DNA of 64,000 bases from Trichoplax adhaerens (GCF_000150275.1 NW_002060945.1:5012123-5076122); one strand, 5' to 3'; shown: positions 51,081 through 64,000, numbered from the stretch's first letter. A program made the numbers and translations. The notes: generated by a model from the letters alone, not told the origin.

Positions 51081-51274
51081 GTACAGTTTACAGTACGCCA
51101 GTGTACAGTACTTCTAAGACTAATACAGTATGTACTGTACAGTATTAGTACTGAGTACTGTAGAGTGTACTGCAGACCTGAAGACGAAAGTTCCGACCAT
51201 AGACTACGAAATTCATCGTTGAATTTAGTAATCCAACTACACCTTACATAAGTGTACGGTACGGTACAGTACTG
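51081..51274. repeat. ACWGT arrays right of the hairpin
   Basis: Runs at 51081-51110, 51124-51172 and 51253-51274, including GTACGGTACGGTACAGTACT with G in the centre position. Confidence 0.8.
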
Positions 51275-51293
51275 GAAGGTAAAAGAGTATAAA

Positions 51294-51434
51294 ATGAAAG
51301 GCCAAAGAAGGAAAATTACTCCAGATTACTGGACAGTGGACAGTGTACCCGCTACGGCTAAAACTAAAACCACAACTTTTGATTATTGGTCGGAGAAAAA
51401 TTTGATATTATCCATTGGGGTGCCATCGATCTGA
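51294..51434 (+). CDS. Unassigned open frame (uncertain)
   Basis: ATG at 51294 opens a frame of 46 codons starting MKGQRRKITPDYWTVDSV, with two DYW triplets (DYWTVD and FDYWSE). A second frame without an early ATG runs about 51748-52010 after a good acceptor (CACCATTGCAG). I could not join them in phase with a convincing donor and recognise no family. Either may be a relic exon or chance. Confidence 0.15.
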   Translation: MKGQRRKITPDYWTVDSVPATAKTKTTTFDYWSEKNLILSIGVPSI

Positions 51435-52010
51435 GGATGCCTGGTTAGTACTTTACTGCATAAGTTAATATTAGATATAGCCAATTTTGATAGACAAGGA
51501 TGCTTGTGTATCTTATTGCGGATTTTCATTTTTTTCTCTCTCCTTGATAGCTAAAGTTTGTTGATTACAGTAGCGATAATAGAATAAAAGTCCATGCAAT
51601 CATTCGGTAGATATCAACTTTAAATTAACACTGTACAGTACAGCAGCCAAACTCGTCGATTTCTACTCTACTTGAATTACCCTATTTACTTCTACAGTAC
51701 ATATCCATATTTGAAGGCAACATTTATCGATTCGCTATAATTAACCCACCATTGCAGCATATTGACACATCTCGATAGTAATGTATACCTACTCCATCGT
51801 CAGTTGCATCACTACTGGACTTGTACAGTGTACGTTCGACCTAGAAAAATTCAATTTCATTCACCTCATCATAGATGGCTGATCGTAGACTTCAACATGA
51901 TACATTGGTTGATCAATGGATCATGGATTACCAACAGTTCATTTTTAGCAATCGACGACATCATAAATAATTTAAAAAAGGACATTAAAACTACTGGTAA
52001 TGACAACTAA

Positions 52011-53203
52011 TTTTTTTACTGTTATTTTTATTAAGGTATATTTGTACTCCAATGGACTATAATTAATTCTAATTGCTAAATGCCTCTACTCTAATCACTT
52101 AAATCATATAAGAAGATTTGACTCTTTATAAATTGCAAAATAATACTAATCTTAATCTTAATATTATAACTCCATCTATAATATCAACTTATTGATACAT
52201 GCTTTTACTGCTAATAATCCAAATATCGTACTTTATCGTTAACTAAACGGAATAATTTAAGCTAAACCCACCTACTAGCTTTACCTTGACAGTACGACTG
52301 ATCGTTCATGATTGAACAAGAATATTCAAGTAGTAGTTACATATTTCTTATACTGTATAACAGTAGAATACAGCTAATGATGTATAGTAAAATGAGTAAG
52401 CCAAATCAGGCATAGACTGGTGCTTTTTTCATAAAATGATGTAATGGTAGAAGTTTTAGGTTACCATATGATTGAGAAATTGAATCATACAGTATCATAT
52501 ACATCGTATGGCACGTTGCTGAAATTCAGCAAATGTTAGATTATTGCCGTTCTAGTTAACACTGATCAGATTTTGTCAATTATCAAATATATCGATGAAA
52601 GGGTAATACTATAGATAGGAGTGTAGCTTGCTAGAAGAAACAGTAACCCATAGTGCAGTAATAGAGTAAATAGTAACTACTCTAGCAACTTTATGTGATC
52701 GTAGGTTAACACACGTATACTTCTGAATTAGTCGCGAATTATAAATGTTTTACATGCATAGATACGTGCAGTTATAGACTACTAATTGAAAGAAGACCTT
52801 GAGTAATCTATGGTACAGCAAACTTTTTAGTACCATGATCACTTAATAACTAGACCAATGAATGATTCATGATCACTTAATAACTTGACTAATAAATAAT
52901 TCTAATAGTGATTGCTGAAGTTTGCCATTACAGCTGCGTTTGCTATTCTCACTGACAGTAAACTAGTAAAATGCGGTAGAAAATAGAAGCTTCTGATTCC
53001 ATTCAGATATTACGGCACAATCATACATCATATCGTGTAGTTCTTGTAGTGAGTTTATTTGCTTTACAAAATTGCACGACTAATTATTAAAATTGCGATT
53101 TGATAAGTTTTTTTAGTTTTTCATTAGTTTATGAAATTAATGATACTTTAGTATTGCTAAAAATAATATAGCGCCTTCCTTCTTTTTTGTTATCGCTATA
53201 AAG
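52011..53203. other. Non-coding stretch upstream of the ARNT-like gene
   Basis: No gene recognised. Contains the short tandem repeat at 52834-52901. Confidence 0.45.
52834..52901. repeat. Two-copy tandem repeat, 34-base unit
   Basis: Copies begin CATGATCACTTAATAACT at 52834 and 52868 and differ at a few positions. Confidence 0.9.
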
Positions 53204-53211
53204 CAAATAAG

Positions 53212-53282
53212 GACAATACGAATAAAGCGACGCCAACCGACGGCAAATTAAGGAAAAGAAAGCAAACGAGTCGACTTAAGGG
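53212..53282 (+). other. Candidate upstream exon of the ARNT-like gene
   Basis: Open segment reading NTNKATPTDGKLRKRKQTSR, with an acceptor at AAATAAG (or 8 bases earlier at ATAAAG, after a pyrimidine-rich tract) and a strong donor GG/GTAAGT. Its phase (two bases left over) fits the bHLH exon acceptor at 57631/57632 and restores Gly before EPEDRNEDD. The basic patch would suit a nuclear localisation signal ahead of bHLH. The implied intron is about 4.35 kb, far longer than the others in the window, so this is tentative. Confidence 0.35.
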
Positions 53283-56200
53283 GTAAGTTAGGAGATAGCT
53301 GTGCGTGCCATGGTCTTTAATCTATCACCATGTCTGTTTCATAATTAACAGTACTAGGTCTGCTAGTGTTGACTACTAAATGATTTAGCACGAATAAAAA
53401 TGTTAAAAGGAAAAGAATATTTCTATAGTAAGAATTATAGCTATTAGTATTGCTGTACTGTATTATACATCAACTTTCGGCATTATTGTAGATAAACACA
53501 GTTACCTTTACCAAATGTGCCCATTCCATGTGAGCATAATTATAATACTACACAGCTCACTGATTGCACTGCGATAAGAAATACAATTTCTACTTCTAGT
53601 ATTCAAGACATTGATATAGCTGTAATTGAAAATTGAAATACTCAACGGAAAGAATGTTCGAGATGTAATCACAAAATTATCTTATTTCTATATAATACGT
53701 GCCTGCACATACTGTATATTATATGGTGCACACGTACAGTTTACCATACTGTATTTTGTAAGTTAGCCAAAATTTAACTTACTAAATCCCTACTATTACA
53801 GTACCATCATTAAGAGGCAATGCACTTGATTAATTAAATGTACTTGTGCATAAAAGTGGCCTCATATGAATTAGTTATAAAAACTGTGGTGAGAGCAGTT
53901 ATACGCCTACTTGGTGGAGTACTATATATCCAATTTTTTAAACTTCTGGTACTTTTCACATTACTTATCCACTTCTAATCAATTGATTATTATTGATGGA
54001 ATGAATCGATAGAGTTAAAAAAGTCTTACAATAGTTTTTCGCTTGCGATTAAGAAACGTAATGGGTAAATTTTTAGATTCAAGTACATTATTTGAAATAT
54101 TTAATAGAGGCAATCACTTATATTGGGTTGTTGTGGCCGCAATAATATACTGTACAGTACATTCTATATTGCCCATATTACTGTTTATCTTCCTGGTGCA
54201 TCGCTGAGATTTTCAATATTTTATTTATCAAATACAACAAAATGAGATATCATTTTTGGAATTGTTATATCATAATGACCTTAAATTTTTAGCATGATAA
54301 ATTATCAACATCCGGGTAAATGATTAAGTAAATTTATTAAAAATTGGTTTGAAATGCATGGTATATCCTCTAGTCTCGTTGTAGAAATATGTTTATACAG
54401 TAATACCATTAGAAAACTTTGACAAATATATACGTATACAGTTCGTATTGGCGTACCCGGTACGTTCGTTTGGCTAACGGGATCTTGCTTGTTTAGTATA
54501 GGTAGAGGCAGACTGTGTGTATAATTTACCGATTATCTATTTTAATAAAATCTTCTTTAAGTCGTTATTCACATTTGTTGAAGGACAGATGTCAGAACTG
54601 ATATATAGTATAACGGCCAATTATATGACCTTTATGAATGATTTCATTTATTGATACCAGATATAAAATTGGTACCGAAATAATATTGACGGTTTCTGTA
54701 TTCATCCCCACATTCAATCTCCTTTATGTCTAGCCTTGAAGGCGACGGTTTATTGTTTTTCAACATAATCGCTTCTCAATTCTGATTGCATTGTTAATAT
54801 TGAATCTTTCCAGCAGTCATAAATATTACTTTAATTTAGGCTCACTTAGAAGTTTTTAATGAACATGGATGCATTCATTCTTAGTGAAAAATTCGCTGAC
54901 GTACAGGCATCGTATCGTATAATTGGGCCCGATTATAGATACAAAATTATCTTACGAATAGGAACTGATGTGTACTGCTCATCGGTATGCTCATATGTAG
55001 AGAACGATAAATCGAGACACAAATCACAGTAACTGACCTAAGATTAAATTTATTGAATGCAAAATACCTTTTATATATTATTTATATTTATAGGCGTACG
55101 TATAAATGTTGTACTGTACAATAAACAGGCAGCTTTTTCTATAAACTGTATTCCTTTATTATTATTTTATTTGAAAATTTTCTCATTCATACACTGTATA
55201 TTCGGTGTCCAGTATGATATTATCCATTTGGGGTGTTTGGCATGTCGTAGCTGGTCCTGACTTAAACTAAGCACATTATCATAACTTCCAGCAATGGCTG
55301 CTAAAAACCTAGTTTCAACCTTAAATAATGAAAATTAATTTATTCTTTCTACTAATATTTACATCATTTTTAATGATCGAATATTGATGGGAATTATATT
55401 ATTAAAACTATGGCGCTTATAATAGACGTGAAAATGCGTATATGTATATGTCTGAAGTTCTGTTCGGTTAGGCATACAATTTCAATTTACGGTTAGTTTC
55501 CATGCATACAGATAAGTTGTACGCTCATGTACATAAGCATCTTATCTCTTTTCATTTGGACTAACTAATGAAATTGCCAGATAATTGATTTAAGCTGGTA
55601 AATATTTATTAGATCTTAAAAGTGTTAGTATTAGATATTAATTCCGTAAAATATCGTTAAAGACACTTAATTTACTTGAAACTTGGGAGTCTCTCAATGC
55701 ACGATCTAAACCATAAGTATAAAATAAAATTTAAAATTTATTTTAAAAGTTGTCCAATTTCAAAGAAGACATGAACTATATTCGAAGCGTAATTTATAAG
55801 AGATTATTATCTGTGAATACTGACGTTAATTTACGGTATTTCCTGGATACTTATAACCCTTTCAAGAAACGGTTATAACGAAGTAGAAGAAGTGCTTGAT
55901 TAATTTTAAATATGTCTTATTGATTCCCAACGCATTGTTTATCCTAAGCGTCAATTTGCAATTGCCAAATCGGCTGAAAACAATTACTATCTCATCGAAG
56001 TCTGATATCACGTAATTTCTTTTATAATTATTCTCCGTTGTTTGAATGAATTTATACAGTTTAACAGCACTTCCCTCTATCGATATAAAATAGCCTTATT
56101 AAGACTTAGTCTATGACTTCATTCTAACGATACTTAAGTAGTTAATAAATAGTCTTTTTTCGAATGGACTAAGTAAACTGACGAATTATGATCGATTTTG

Positions 56201-57590
56201 GTATCCAGACTTACTAGGGACAACTGCTCTTGAGACAACCACTTCACAACGATAGCTAAATTCTTATACCTTGCATTCAACTATTTGGTATAATTTCTCG
56301 ACGAATCATTATTTCCTAGATCTAGCAATTTATAAGTAGGCAGAATACTTACTGTAGGTACGAGTAATAAGTAATAGTTAAGGATATGTCCGTAGAAATC
56401 TAAGTAGAGGCATCAAATATTAATTAATAAGTATAATTAATCGATAAGGATTTGACTAGAGTGAGTTCGTCTAAGCAGCAATTACCCTATAGTCGATCGA
56501 TTTACTACATACGTATATGATACTTTTCCTTTAGTCCTAAATTTTAAACATGATATTCTTATTAAATATAAGTTTTAACAAAAACTAATGATCACTTAAT
56601 TAAAAATATCAAGTCTTTTTGTGGTTTAAAGAAAGGAATAAACTCAATACGTAAAAGTCATTCTTTATGCAAAATCCAAATAAATTCTAAGGCAAAATAA
56701 TATTAGATCACTGGGATAATGGCTAAATATTTATTTCCGATGGATATATGAATAGGAGTGTTTAAGAAAGTACAACTATAACATTTATTTGCTTATTTTC
56801 CTCGTTAAAAGTTTTATTAAAACTGCTTTTGTTATTGTTTTCTATCAACAAATTTATGATAAGTGTCGACAAGGAATTGTACTGAAGATAAGTACTTTTA
56901 CCTTGAATTAATATGAGGTAGATAAAGAGTGGATACTTACGTAGGATGTGCATACGTACGTTAATGCTCTTTTCTGGCGAAAATCTCTGCTTTCTTATTC
57001 CGCTAAAAATAAATTGATTGCAAACTAGTTATACATCTTACTGTAAATTGTTCTTTCTAACTAAATCAGAAATAAGATGATGTTATTATGTCGTAAGGTT
57101 AGATGGCTATGAAAAGTAATAATGGTTCTGTCGATTGTGATAATTTATTCATGTGTTAATGATGATAAAATTGATAGTACAATAAGTGATGATGATTGGT
57201 AAATAATTATCTGTTGATGGATGCTAAAAAGTGCAATACGATTTCGATGTTCACTTGCGCTTGTCTTTTTAAATTTGGGGGAATTTTATATTACTGTACT
57301 GATAGATACTTAATTAATCAAAATTAAAAGCACTGGATAGTGTTCTGTTACCTTGATTTAGATTAAATACTAAATAAGTAAAATAGTTTTATTATATTGG
57401 TTGTCGTTTACGGGTATTTAATTATTATCAGATATCTAGTCGAATTTTCTATGCGTATGTATTGTATCTCCAGCTAGCTTCTTTCAAAGAACAATACAAT
57501 ATGTTTAAGCTTGTACGTGTCGTGATATACATGTCCCTGATTCAATGAGTAATAGAACACAAATGCAAATACGTGTAAAATACGTAGTTA
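53283..57590. other. Long non-coding stretch before the bHLH exon
   Basis: Intergenic, or an intron if the candidate exon at 53212 is real. No exon with recognisable protein content. A single ACTGTACAGTAC lies at about 54151-54162. Otherwise plain A+T rich sequence. Confidence 0.45.
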
Positions 57591-60500
57591 ATGTCAGCTA
57601 AATACGCATATTTTTGTTATGTAATCTGTAGAGAGCCAGAAGATCGTAATGAAGACGATCATACAAGCATCAAGGATAAGTGCGCTAGAGAAAATCATAG
57701 CGAAATCGAAAAACGCAGGCGAAATAAGATGAACGCATATGTTGCTGAATTATCTAATATGCTGCCTAATTGTGGCAGCCTACCTAGGCGACCTGACAAG
57801 TTAACTATACTAAAAATGGCTGTATCCCATATGAAATCACTAAGAAAGGAAGAAAGTAAATTTATTAATGATAATTAAATTTAACGCGTCATCTTTATTT
57901 TTGTAGTATTAGCGACGGATTGTTTGCAAGTGTCAATTGAAGAGGTTATATAAAAATTTTCATTGCAATTGTAGTGGAATCAAGAGCTGTGTGCAGATCG
58001 TCATTTTTATCTGATCAGGAAATTAAACAGCTAATTTTAGAGGTACTGTAACGATATTTGCTGGTATTGTAACAATGTATACGTATTTTAGTAATACATC
58101 GTTTTTTAATACCAATTAATTTGTTATTGTTACAGGCTGCAGATGGATTTTTATTTGTAGTTTCCTGCGATAACGGATCCCTTTTATATGTTTCAGACGC
58201 TATATCAAATGTTTTAAAGTTATCACAGGTTAATTGATAGAGATAATCGATGACACTAACAAGTCTAAAATAATTTATGTAATTCTCATTAGATAAATTT
58301 ATGCTTTATATTATAATAAAATAATGGTTGTCCTTGCTCGTTTAGAAAATTTATAACTTGATTTATTTATCACTTCAAACTTTATAATCATATTCAATAA
58401 AATGAGAATAACTACATTGATTAAAAATAATTTCTTTAAATAATATAGGATGATTGGACCGGTAGGTCACTGTATGAGCTCGCTCACCCAGAAGATACTT
58501 CTAAGATAAGGGAGCAGCTATCGGATAACGAAGTTTCTCAATTAACAAACGGTATTTTCTATTTAATGTAGTCTAGAATTTAGCTTAACTTCAATTGTTG
58601 CCATGTAATTAAGCAATAAGTTAGCTCTAGTTGGTAAATCTGATTACTGTACTTGTATTCTTTATAGCCATTTCATGCGGCACATAAGAAATAATAAGCA
58701 TCATTGCGCTGTATATCAACCCGGTTTAACTGATATTTTTAAGTGAATTCCTTTGTACTATTATCTATTTAGATTACAAAATGCGAAAGGATTGTAATAA
58801 TCAAGGTAATAGTATAGTTTGACTTTATTTCTTAACTTTTCTCTCCGGATTTTTTAAGAAAGCATTATTTAACATGTCAAAAATTTAAAATCGACAGGAG
58901 ACGACAGTATCTTAAATAGATCTGATTCAGGCGCTCGTAAGTCTTTCATATGTAGAATGCGGTACGGTAGCGATAACTACGACGTCGAATATGAAGAGGA
59001 TCAATTTTCAAGTACCAATCCGAATGGTGTTACAACTAGATACAAAGTTGTCCATTGTGCAGGTTAAATACTTGTTAATGCTTATGGAATAGCGATATAG
59101 CTTATAATTGTTACATTTGGTTTCATTTCAATCACTCAATCAGGATATATACGATCCTGGCCACCAACTGGAATTACAGATGATGACTCATCAGAAAGTT
59201 CTTTTTCTAGCTTTGGGAGCGAAAACGGTATTGGAACTTGCTTGGTAGCAATTGGTAAGCTACTGCTTGCGACTGCCCCTACGGTTGCAGATGAAGAAGG
59301 CACAACTTTTGTTTCAAGGCATGATATTAATGGTACTTTCACTTTTATTGATCAAAGGTAATAGAAAATCACAATTGTAACTTTTAGTACTATTAATGAA
59401 GATTTAGATATACACCTTTTATCTGTATTATTAATAAAAATGTAAATACGTGATAATCTTTAGAATTACATCGGTGACAGGATTTCTACCGAAAGATCTA
59501 CTAGGTAAAAACATCGTAAATTATTGTCACCCTAGTGACCGAGAATTGCTAGAAGAAAGTTTTAAACAAGGTCAGCAGATATCAAAACATAGTATGCGTA
59601 CCTACAACTATAGCGAAATTTTATTTTTAACTATTAATAAATACTTCCATTTTCTACTCATCTCTGCAGTGCTGACAATGAAAAATCAGAAACTTCGCAT
59701 CAATTACAGATTTCGTACCGTTAATAATAATTGGATATGGCTGCACAATACGTGTTACAGTTTCTTAAATCCGTGCTCAGGACAAGTTGAATATATCGTC
59801 TGTGACCATCAATTGAATAAGTAAGCATTGTATTAATGAAGGTTGCATATGTCGCCTCATTTTAAGTTTGTCCGGAAATTAATTTATTGTATGATTATTA
59901 CAATTTGTGTATAGAGTGGCAAGTACTGAAACAACAACTTTGGATTTAGACAGCCAAGAGACGTCACCAACAACTTCGCAAGGTTTGGCCAATTATACCA
60001 AAGTAAATCCGGATGTCTACAAATTTGGAAATTCGAATATTCAGCGTGAGGCTGTCAACCGGAATGGTCCATCCTTTCCAAATTCAGATAATAAAAGATA
60101 TCGTAACTCAGATATTCTTAATAACCCATACCCTGCAACTATTGCAGACACATCCATGCCTTTATCGAGCATAACACCATCACAGATGACTTCAACCTAT
60201 TCAAATTGTCAAACACGCCATGTATTTGTGCCTAATCGTGATGAATATATTCGAGATATGGTTAATCTACGAGAATCGAATAATCAAATGCGTATATTTA
60301 ATAATAATAGCAGTAAGTCCTCAATGAATATGCAACGGCAATCCCTAACTCAGAATTCGCCTTTACATACTTCTCCATTGATTCAACAATTAGGAAATTA
60401 CGTGGAACCAATGAAAATACAACAAGAAAATCGAAATGGTAGTTCGAAGTTCGCTTCAAATTGTACTGTAGGAAGTAGAAATGCGAATATTTTAAATGAC

Positions 60501-60953
60501 AATAGTTTTCATGGAATAACCGATGGCGTTGATAGTAATAACGTGCACTTAAGTTCACAGTGGAATGCTGATTGCGATAGAAATTTTGAAGGCCCAGACA
60601 CTAAATCACAATTGTGGAAGAAACATAACCAAGTCAACTTTGCTACTCAGACAGTAAACCAAAGCAAACGTATGGAGGCAAATAGGTATCCTCGCTTAAA
60701 GACTCAAAGATATCCTTCACAACAATGCTCACCATCTGCAGACGGTGCTGAATGTCGGCAATCTGGATTTGACCATTCTATAATGAGCCAATCTAAAGAA
60801 ACATCCAATAACTCTCATGGGCTCAACAATCGAGCGATGGTATTCAGTCAGAATTCTAGTCCGACACCTCAACAGTCTGACATACCATTACTTGATAATT
60901 CCCAGGATTGTTCGGAGATGATACAATTTCTTGATGAATTATTTCAAGAGTAA
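57591..60953 (+). CDS. ARNT-like bHLH-PAS transcription factor
   Basis: Class II bHLH-PAS partner that dimerises with class I PAS factors and binds the GTG half of E-box-like sites. Exons: 57591 (or 57632)-57855, 57975-58042, 58136-58228, 58449-58551, 58898-59062, 59144-59357, 59464-59570, 59670-59820 and 59915-60953. From the ATG at 57591 they give 2205 bases, or 734 residues; human ARNT is 789. bHLH is residues 32-85 ([36 protein letters not shown]) with the base-reading H36, E40 and R44. PAS-A has [20 protein letters not shown] and [16 protein letters not shown] has [29 protein letters not shown] and [14 protein letters not shown]. The long C-terminal exon is Asn/Ser/Gln-rich and ends in an acidic-hydrophobic [12 protein letters not shown], a likely activation segment. 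Features favour ARNT over BMAL. TATTTTTGTTATGTAATCTGTAG before 57632 may instead be an acceptor, so the start is unsure. Confidence 0.93.
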
Positions 60954-63900
60954 AGTTACGAGTATACACTATAATCTACATTTAAAATTCGGTTTCATTG
61001 GAAATTGAAATTTGTAAATTTTTTGTATAATTCCTGCTTTATTATGTAAATACCAAAAAGCTCGTATAGAAAATATCTGTTTTATCTTCACGTTTCTTCA
61101 ACCGAAGTAAAATTTGTAGATTTATGCTGTGAGGTAAACATTTGCCAACACAACTTAGGTACTCTGATGTGTGCTATATAAAACTTAAAGGAACATCAGC
61201 AGCCCTTTTATTATTCTAGCTAACGATATTTAAACTCCGAGTTACCGTTTGTAATATGCCGGCCTAGATGGTATTGATAAATGAGTCATGTTACCATAGG
61301 TAAAACTTTATACTCGATTCATGATTATTCCCTGTTTTTGATACTTAACTCAAAATAGCTCATATCATCATAAATTTTATCTGTATTGTATTTTGTGTCC
61401 TTTTTATCGCGTACCTAAGTTGTTAGTGCTGCCTTGTCAGTAGAATTTCCATAAAATTGTTTTTAGGATAAATCGCCACCGTTACCTATTAAGTTATAGT
61501 ACATATAAATGTTTATCAGGTAAAGTGTAAAATTCTAAAATGCATTGGAAAGTTATTAAATAATTATTTCGATAGTAGAAAAATTAGTAAAATGCAAAAT
61601 ATGCCATTCCTTAGGTAATTTTAAAGTAACTTAAGTGATCTGATCAAATAGAAAAGAAATTGGATAGGCTTATTAATTAGATAACTATTACTTATTATAA
61701 ATTTCGTATGTACAGACGAATTAATTATTAAATATTGTTATAATAGTAAAATATGAAACGGTGATAGTATTATATTGCTGTTTTTAAATATCAAGGGCAG
61801 TTGATACTAAAAATAGCACTTCTGTGGTATTTATTACTCAACGGTGAATCTATTATTTGTCAATGGTGCGCATCTACGGTATCTGTAAAAAATGTAGATG
61901 TTTTATACTATTCTACTAAGTAACCTTGTCTAAGGTTATGCAAGCAATTCTATATAATACTAGAAATAAAATCACAATAATTTGAACGAAGCTAAAACCT
62001 TCGCTGATACGATGTCAGTGCCTAAGGCGACTTTTAAGTATAAGTTGACTCAATTTTAAGGTGCTATCAAGCTGCTATAGTCAACAAGCTACAAATTTTG
62101 TATTGATGACAGAAAAGTGGTCACACTTGTAAGCCCGTTATGTTATATTGACATCGTCAGCAAAACCGTATATACTGTTGACTCTAATGTTCGTACAGTC
62201 GCACTGTATCTGTGAGTTAATTAGAAATGTAGCATTCTGAGAGGAGGTAAAGTTCTGATTTAGATATTTACTTTCCAAAGGGCCCGCTACTACCTAAAGC
62301 TACATAAGATCTTTCGTGAAGCAGTTATGATAAAATTAGCTTAAATAAAGATTGATGTTTTATGAGTGGAATAATAATTAAAGGTTTTATTTGTATAGTG
62401 GCTAGAGGTATTTATACAACATTTGTTTCAAAACAGAAACGCTATAACAGATAACGAAAAGTGTAGATTTAATTTAATTGCCTAAGCTCTTTTTCAATAA
62501 ACTATATTTTATAAGATTAGATGTTCGTCTGATTATTACAAAAATGAGCAATCTGCACAACTGTAGTTTATCGCGGATATTGAAAATGCCAATTACTATC
62601 GTAACTGTAAGAATTTATTAATAGCTGATAAAATTTGTATGGAGGTTTACACCAAATGCTTTTACTTTAACACGAAAAGATTGTGTCTGGTAAAATTTAA
62701 CCATTGCAAAGAATTATATACTAGAGAACCGATTTTGCTCTAATCTTACACTGATCTATAAATCTTTAGTAGATATTATTTATGATTAGACTTTTTTGGA
62801 TACTATTTCATACAGTGTTATTTACAGATATATTCATTCTGAATTATCAAGGCTTTTGGGCAATTAGTAGTACCTATTCATGAGATGGTATAGCATGAGT
62901 TGTTAATTAATACTACTGTACTTTGCCTAACCATCTTTATTATCTAATTTTACACTTCTATCATCAATTTGATGATATGTGCAAATGCTTAATCTATCAT
63001 ATTTTCTTCACATATATCGAATATTACGTCGTTACAATTTATAGTATATAGAAAATACATGCATAAATTGAAATATTAACAGGAAAGGGTGAGAAAGTAA
63101 TCTTGTCGAACAATATACAAATATATACCAAAATGAAACTATAATAGCGGAATCATTTATTTACATCAATAAAATAGCATAAAATTGAAAAAAATTATTG
63201 ACATTACTACACTGTACGTTAAGTAAAACCAAGGTAGGATAAGACATATCACACGCTAACAGTTTCTTAAATTTTCTCGTACTAAAAGTGATAGCCCATG
63301 TCTCCTTGTATCTCTTGATATTATAGATATGAACATTATAACAAATCAATTACAACCGCATATGCATTCGTAAATATAGTAAGGTCCTATCACTAACACT
63401 CATGAACGTAATTCGTTATGCTGCGCAATCATGCCGTATACAATTGTTAGTATTTGTATTAGTCATCATATAGAATATATATAGTAAATCTTTATCAAAA
63501 AATAGAACCATATTCTTAAGTTAATTTCAACGTGGTGAGGATTGAAGTAATCTACTATTACAATAATTTTGGTTATGTACTTTCACGATCGAAATACGAT
63601 AAATATAGCTATAGTAAATAATTAATCAATAAGAAAGTACAAGTAGATTTATAATTGACAAGATTTTCTTACTTATTAACGAGGCCTTCCAAACATCCTT
63701 GTTCATTTTCAGCTCAGATATCTCGATTAATTAATCATTACTATACAAGCATCGATAGATGTTTAAGGGTAATCTAAACTGTCATAGACTAGCATAAAGA
63801 ATTATTCTGTCAATAACTAAGCTAATTAATAATAGTAATGTTTTTAGCTAAATTATGGACTAAAGAATAGAAAAAAATTTCAACCTATAACAGATTTCCA

Positions 63901-64000
63901 GTTGTGAAATGATTACTTAACTCCTTAGGCAATGTAACTAGAATAAATTTTATCAGTGTAATAAAATTTAACATGGTGTATAAATAGCAACGACTGTAAT
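60954..64000. other. Downstream region, no gene seen
   Basis: 3' UTR of the ARNT-like gene, then about 3 kb of A+T rich sequence. Open frames are short and featureless, and no dense pentamer arrays occur. Confidence 0.5.

Noticed and set aside
57111-57202. Short ATG-led segments ending at TTG/GTAAAT as the first ARNT exon
   Set aside because: Joining in that phase to the acceptor at 57631/57632 creates TGA; other frames stop early.

Overview
The window is a piece of animal nuclear DNA. It is strongly A+T rich by eye. Its genes are split by short GT-AG introns, many of 70 to 200 bases, and they encode metazoan proteins: Na+/Ca2+ exchanger, DEG/ENaC channel, ARNT-type bHLH-PAS factor, Integrator subunit 14, cytosolic carboxypeptidase 1, AF9/ENL-type YEATS protein and ABHD17 hydrolase. 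There are no operons and no prokaryotic or organellar signals. The short introns, single-copy ancient animal genes and base composition fit a non-bilaterian animal, with a placozoan (Trichoplax/Hoilungia type) as the best guess. That placement is inference.

Layout. 1-3329 (+): 3' part of an NCX exchanger. 5898-7843 (-): YEATS/AHD protein of the AF9/ENL family, with a one-base frame break in its YEATS exon. 8.5-11.8 kb: non-coding, with many ACWGT pentamer arrays. 11950-13753 (+): INTS14. 15616-16241: large foldback repeat. 16688-18038 (-): ABHD17-type depalmitoylase. 18243-19594: array, foldback element, array. 19692-20669 (+): MRPL15. 22681-23553 (-): intronless leucine-rich-repeat protein. 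24.5-28.7 kb: nothing recognisable. 28755-33124 (+): DEG/ENaC channel whose 11 exons sum to an intact 616-residue frame. 35813-37549 (-): Myb/SANT-like DNA-binding protein. 37.8-39.7 kb: dense arrays with a hairpin. 41697-48681 (+): AGTPBP1/CCP1, 28 exons that sum to an intact 1107-residue frame. 49.8-51.3 kb: arrays with a hairpin. 57591-60953 (+): ARNT-like bHLH-PAS factor, perhaps with an upstream exon at 53.2 kb. 60954-64000: nothing recognisable.

The genes do not form one pathway; this is ordinary eukaryotic neighbourhood order. The unusual element is the repeat (ACWGT)n. Its centre base W flips freely between A and T, so each unit is its own reverse complement apart from that base. The array has no stop codon in any of six frames, and every frame reads T-V-(Q/L)-Y-(S/C). 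Dense arrays lie about 100 to 250 bases upstream of the start codons of five genes (INTS14, ABHD17, MRPL15, the LRR gene and the SANT gene). They are nearly absent from the gene bodies, and three hairpin-forming elements sit inside them.

All exon joins were worked out by hand from splice signals, reading phase and remembered family similarity. No alignment or transcript evidence was available.
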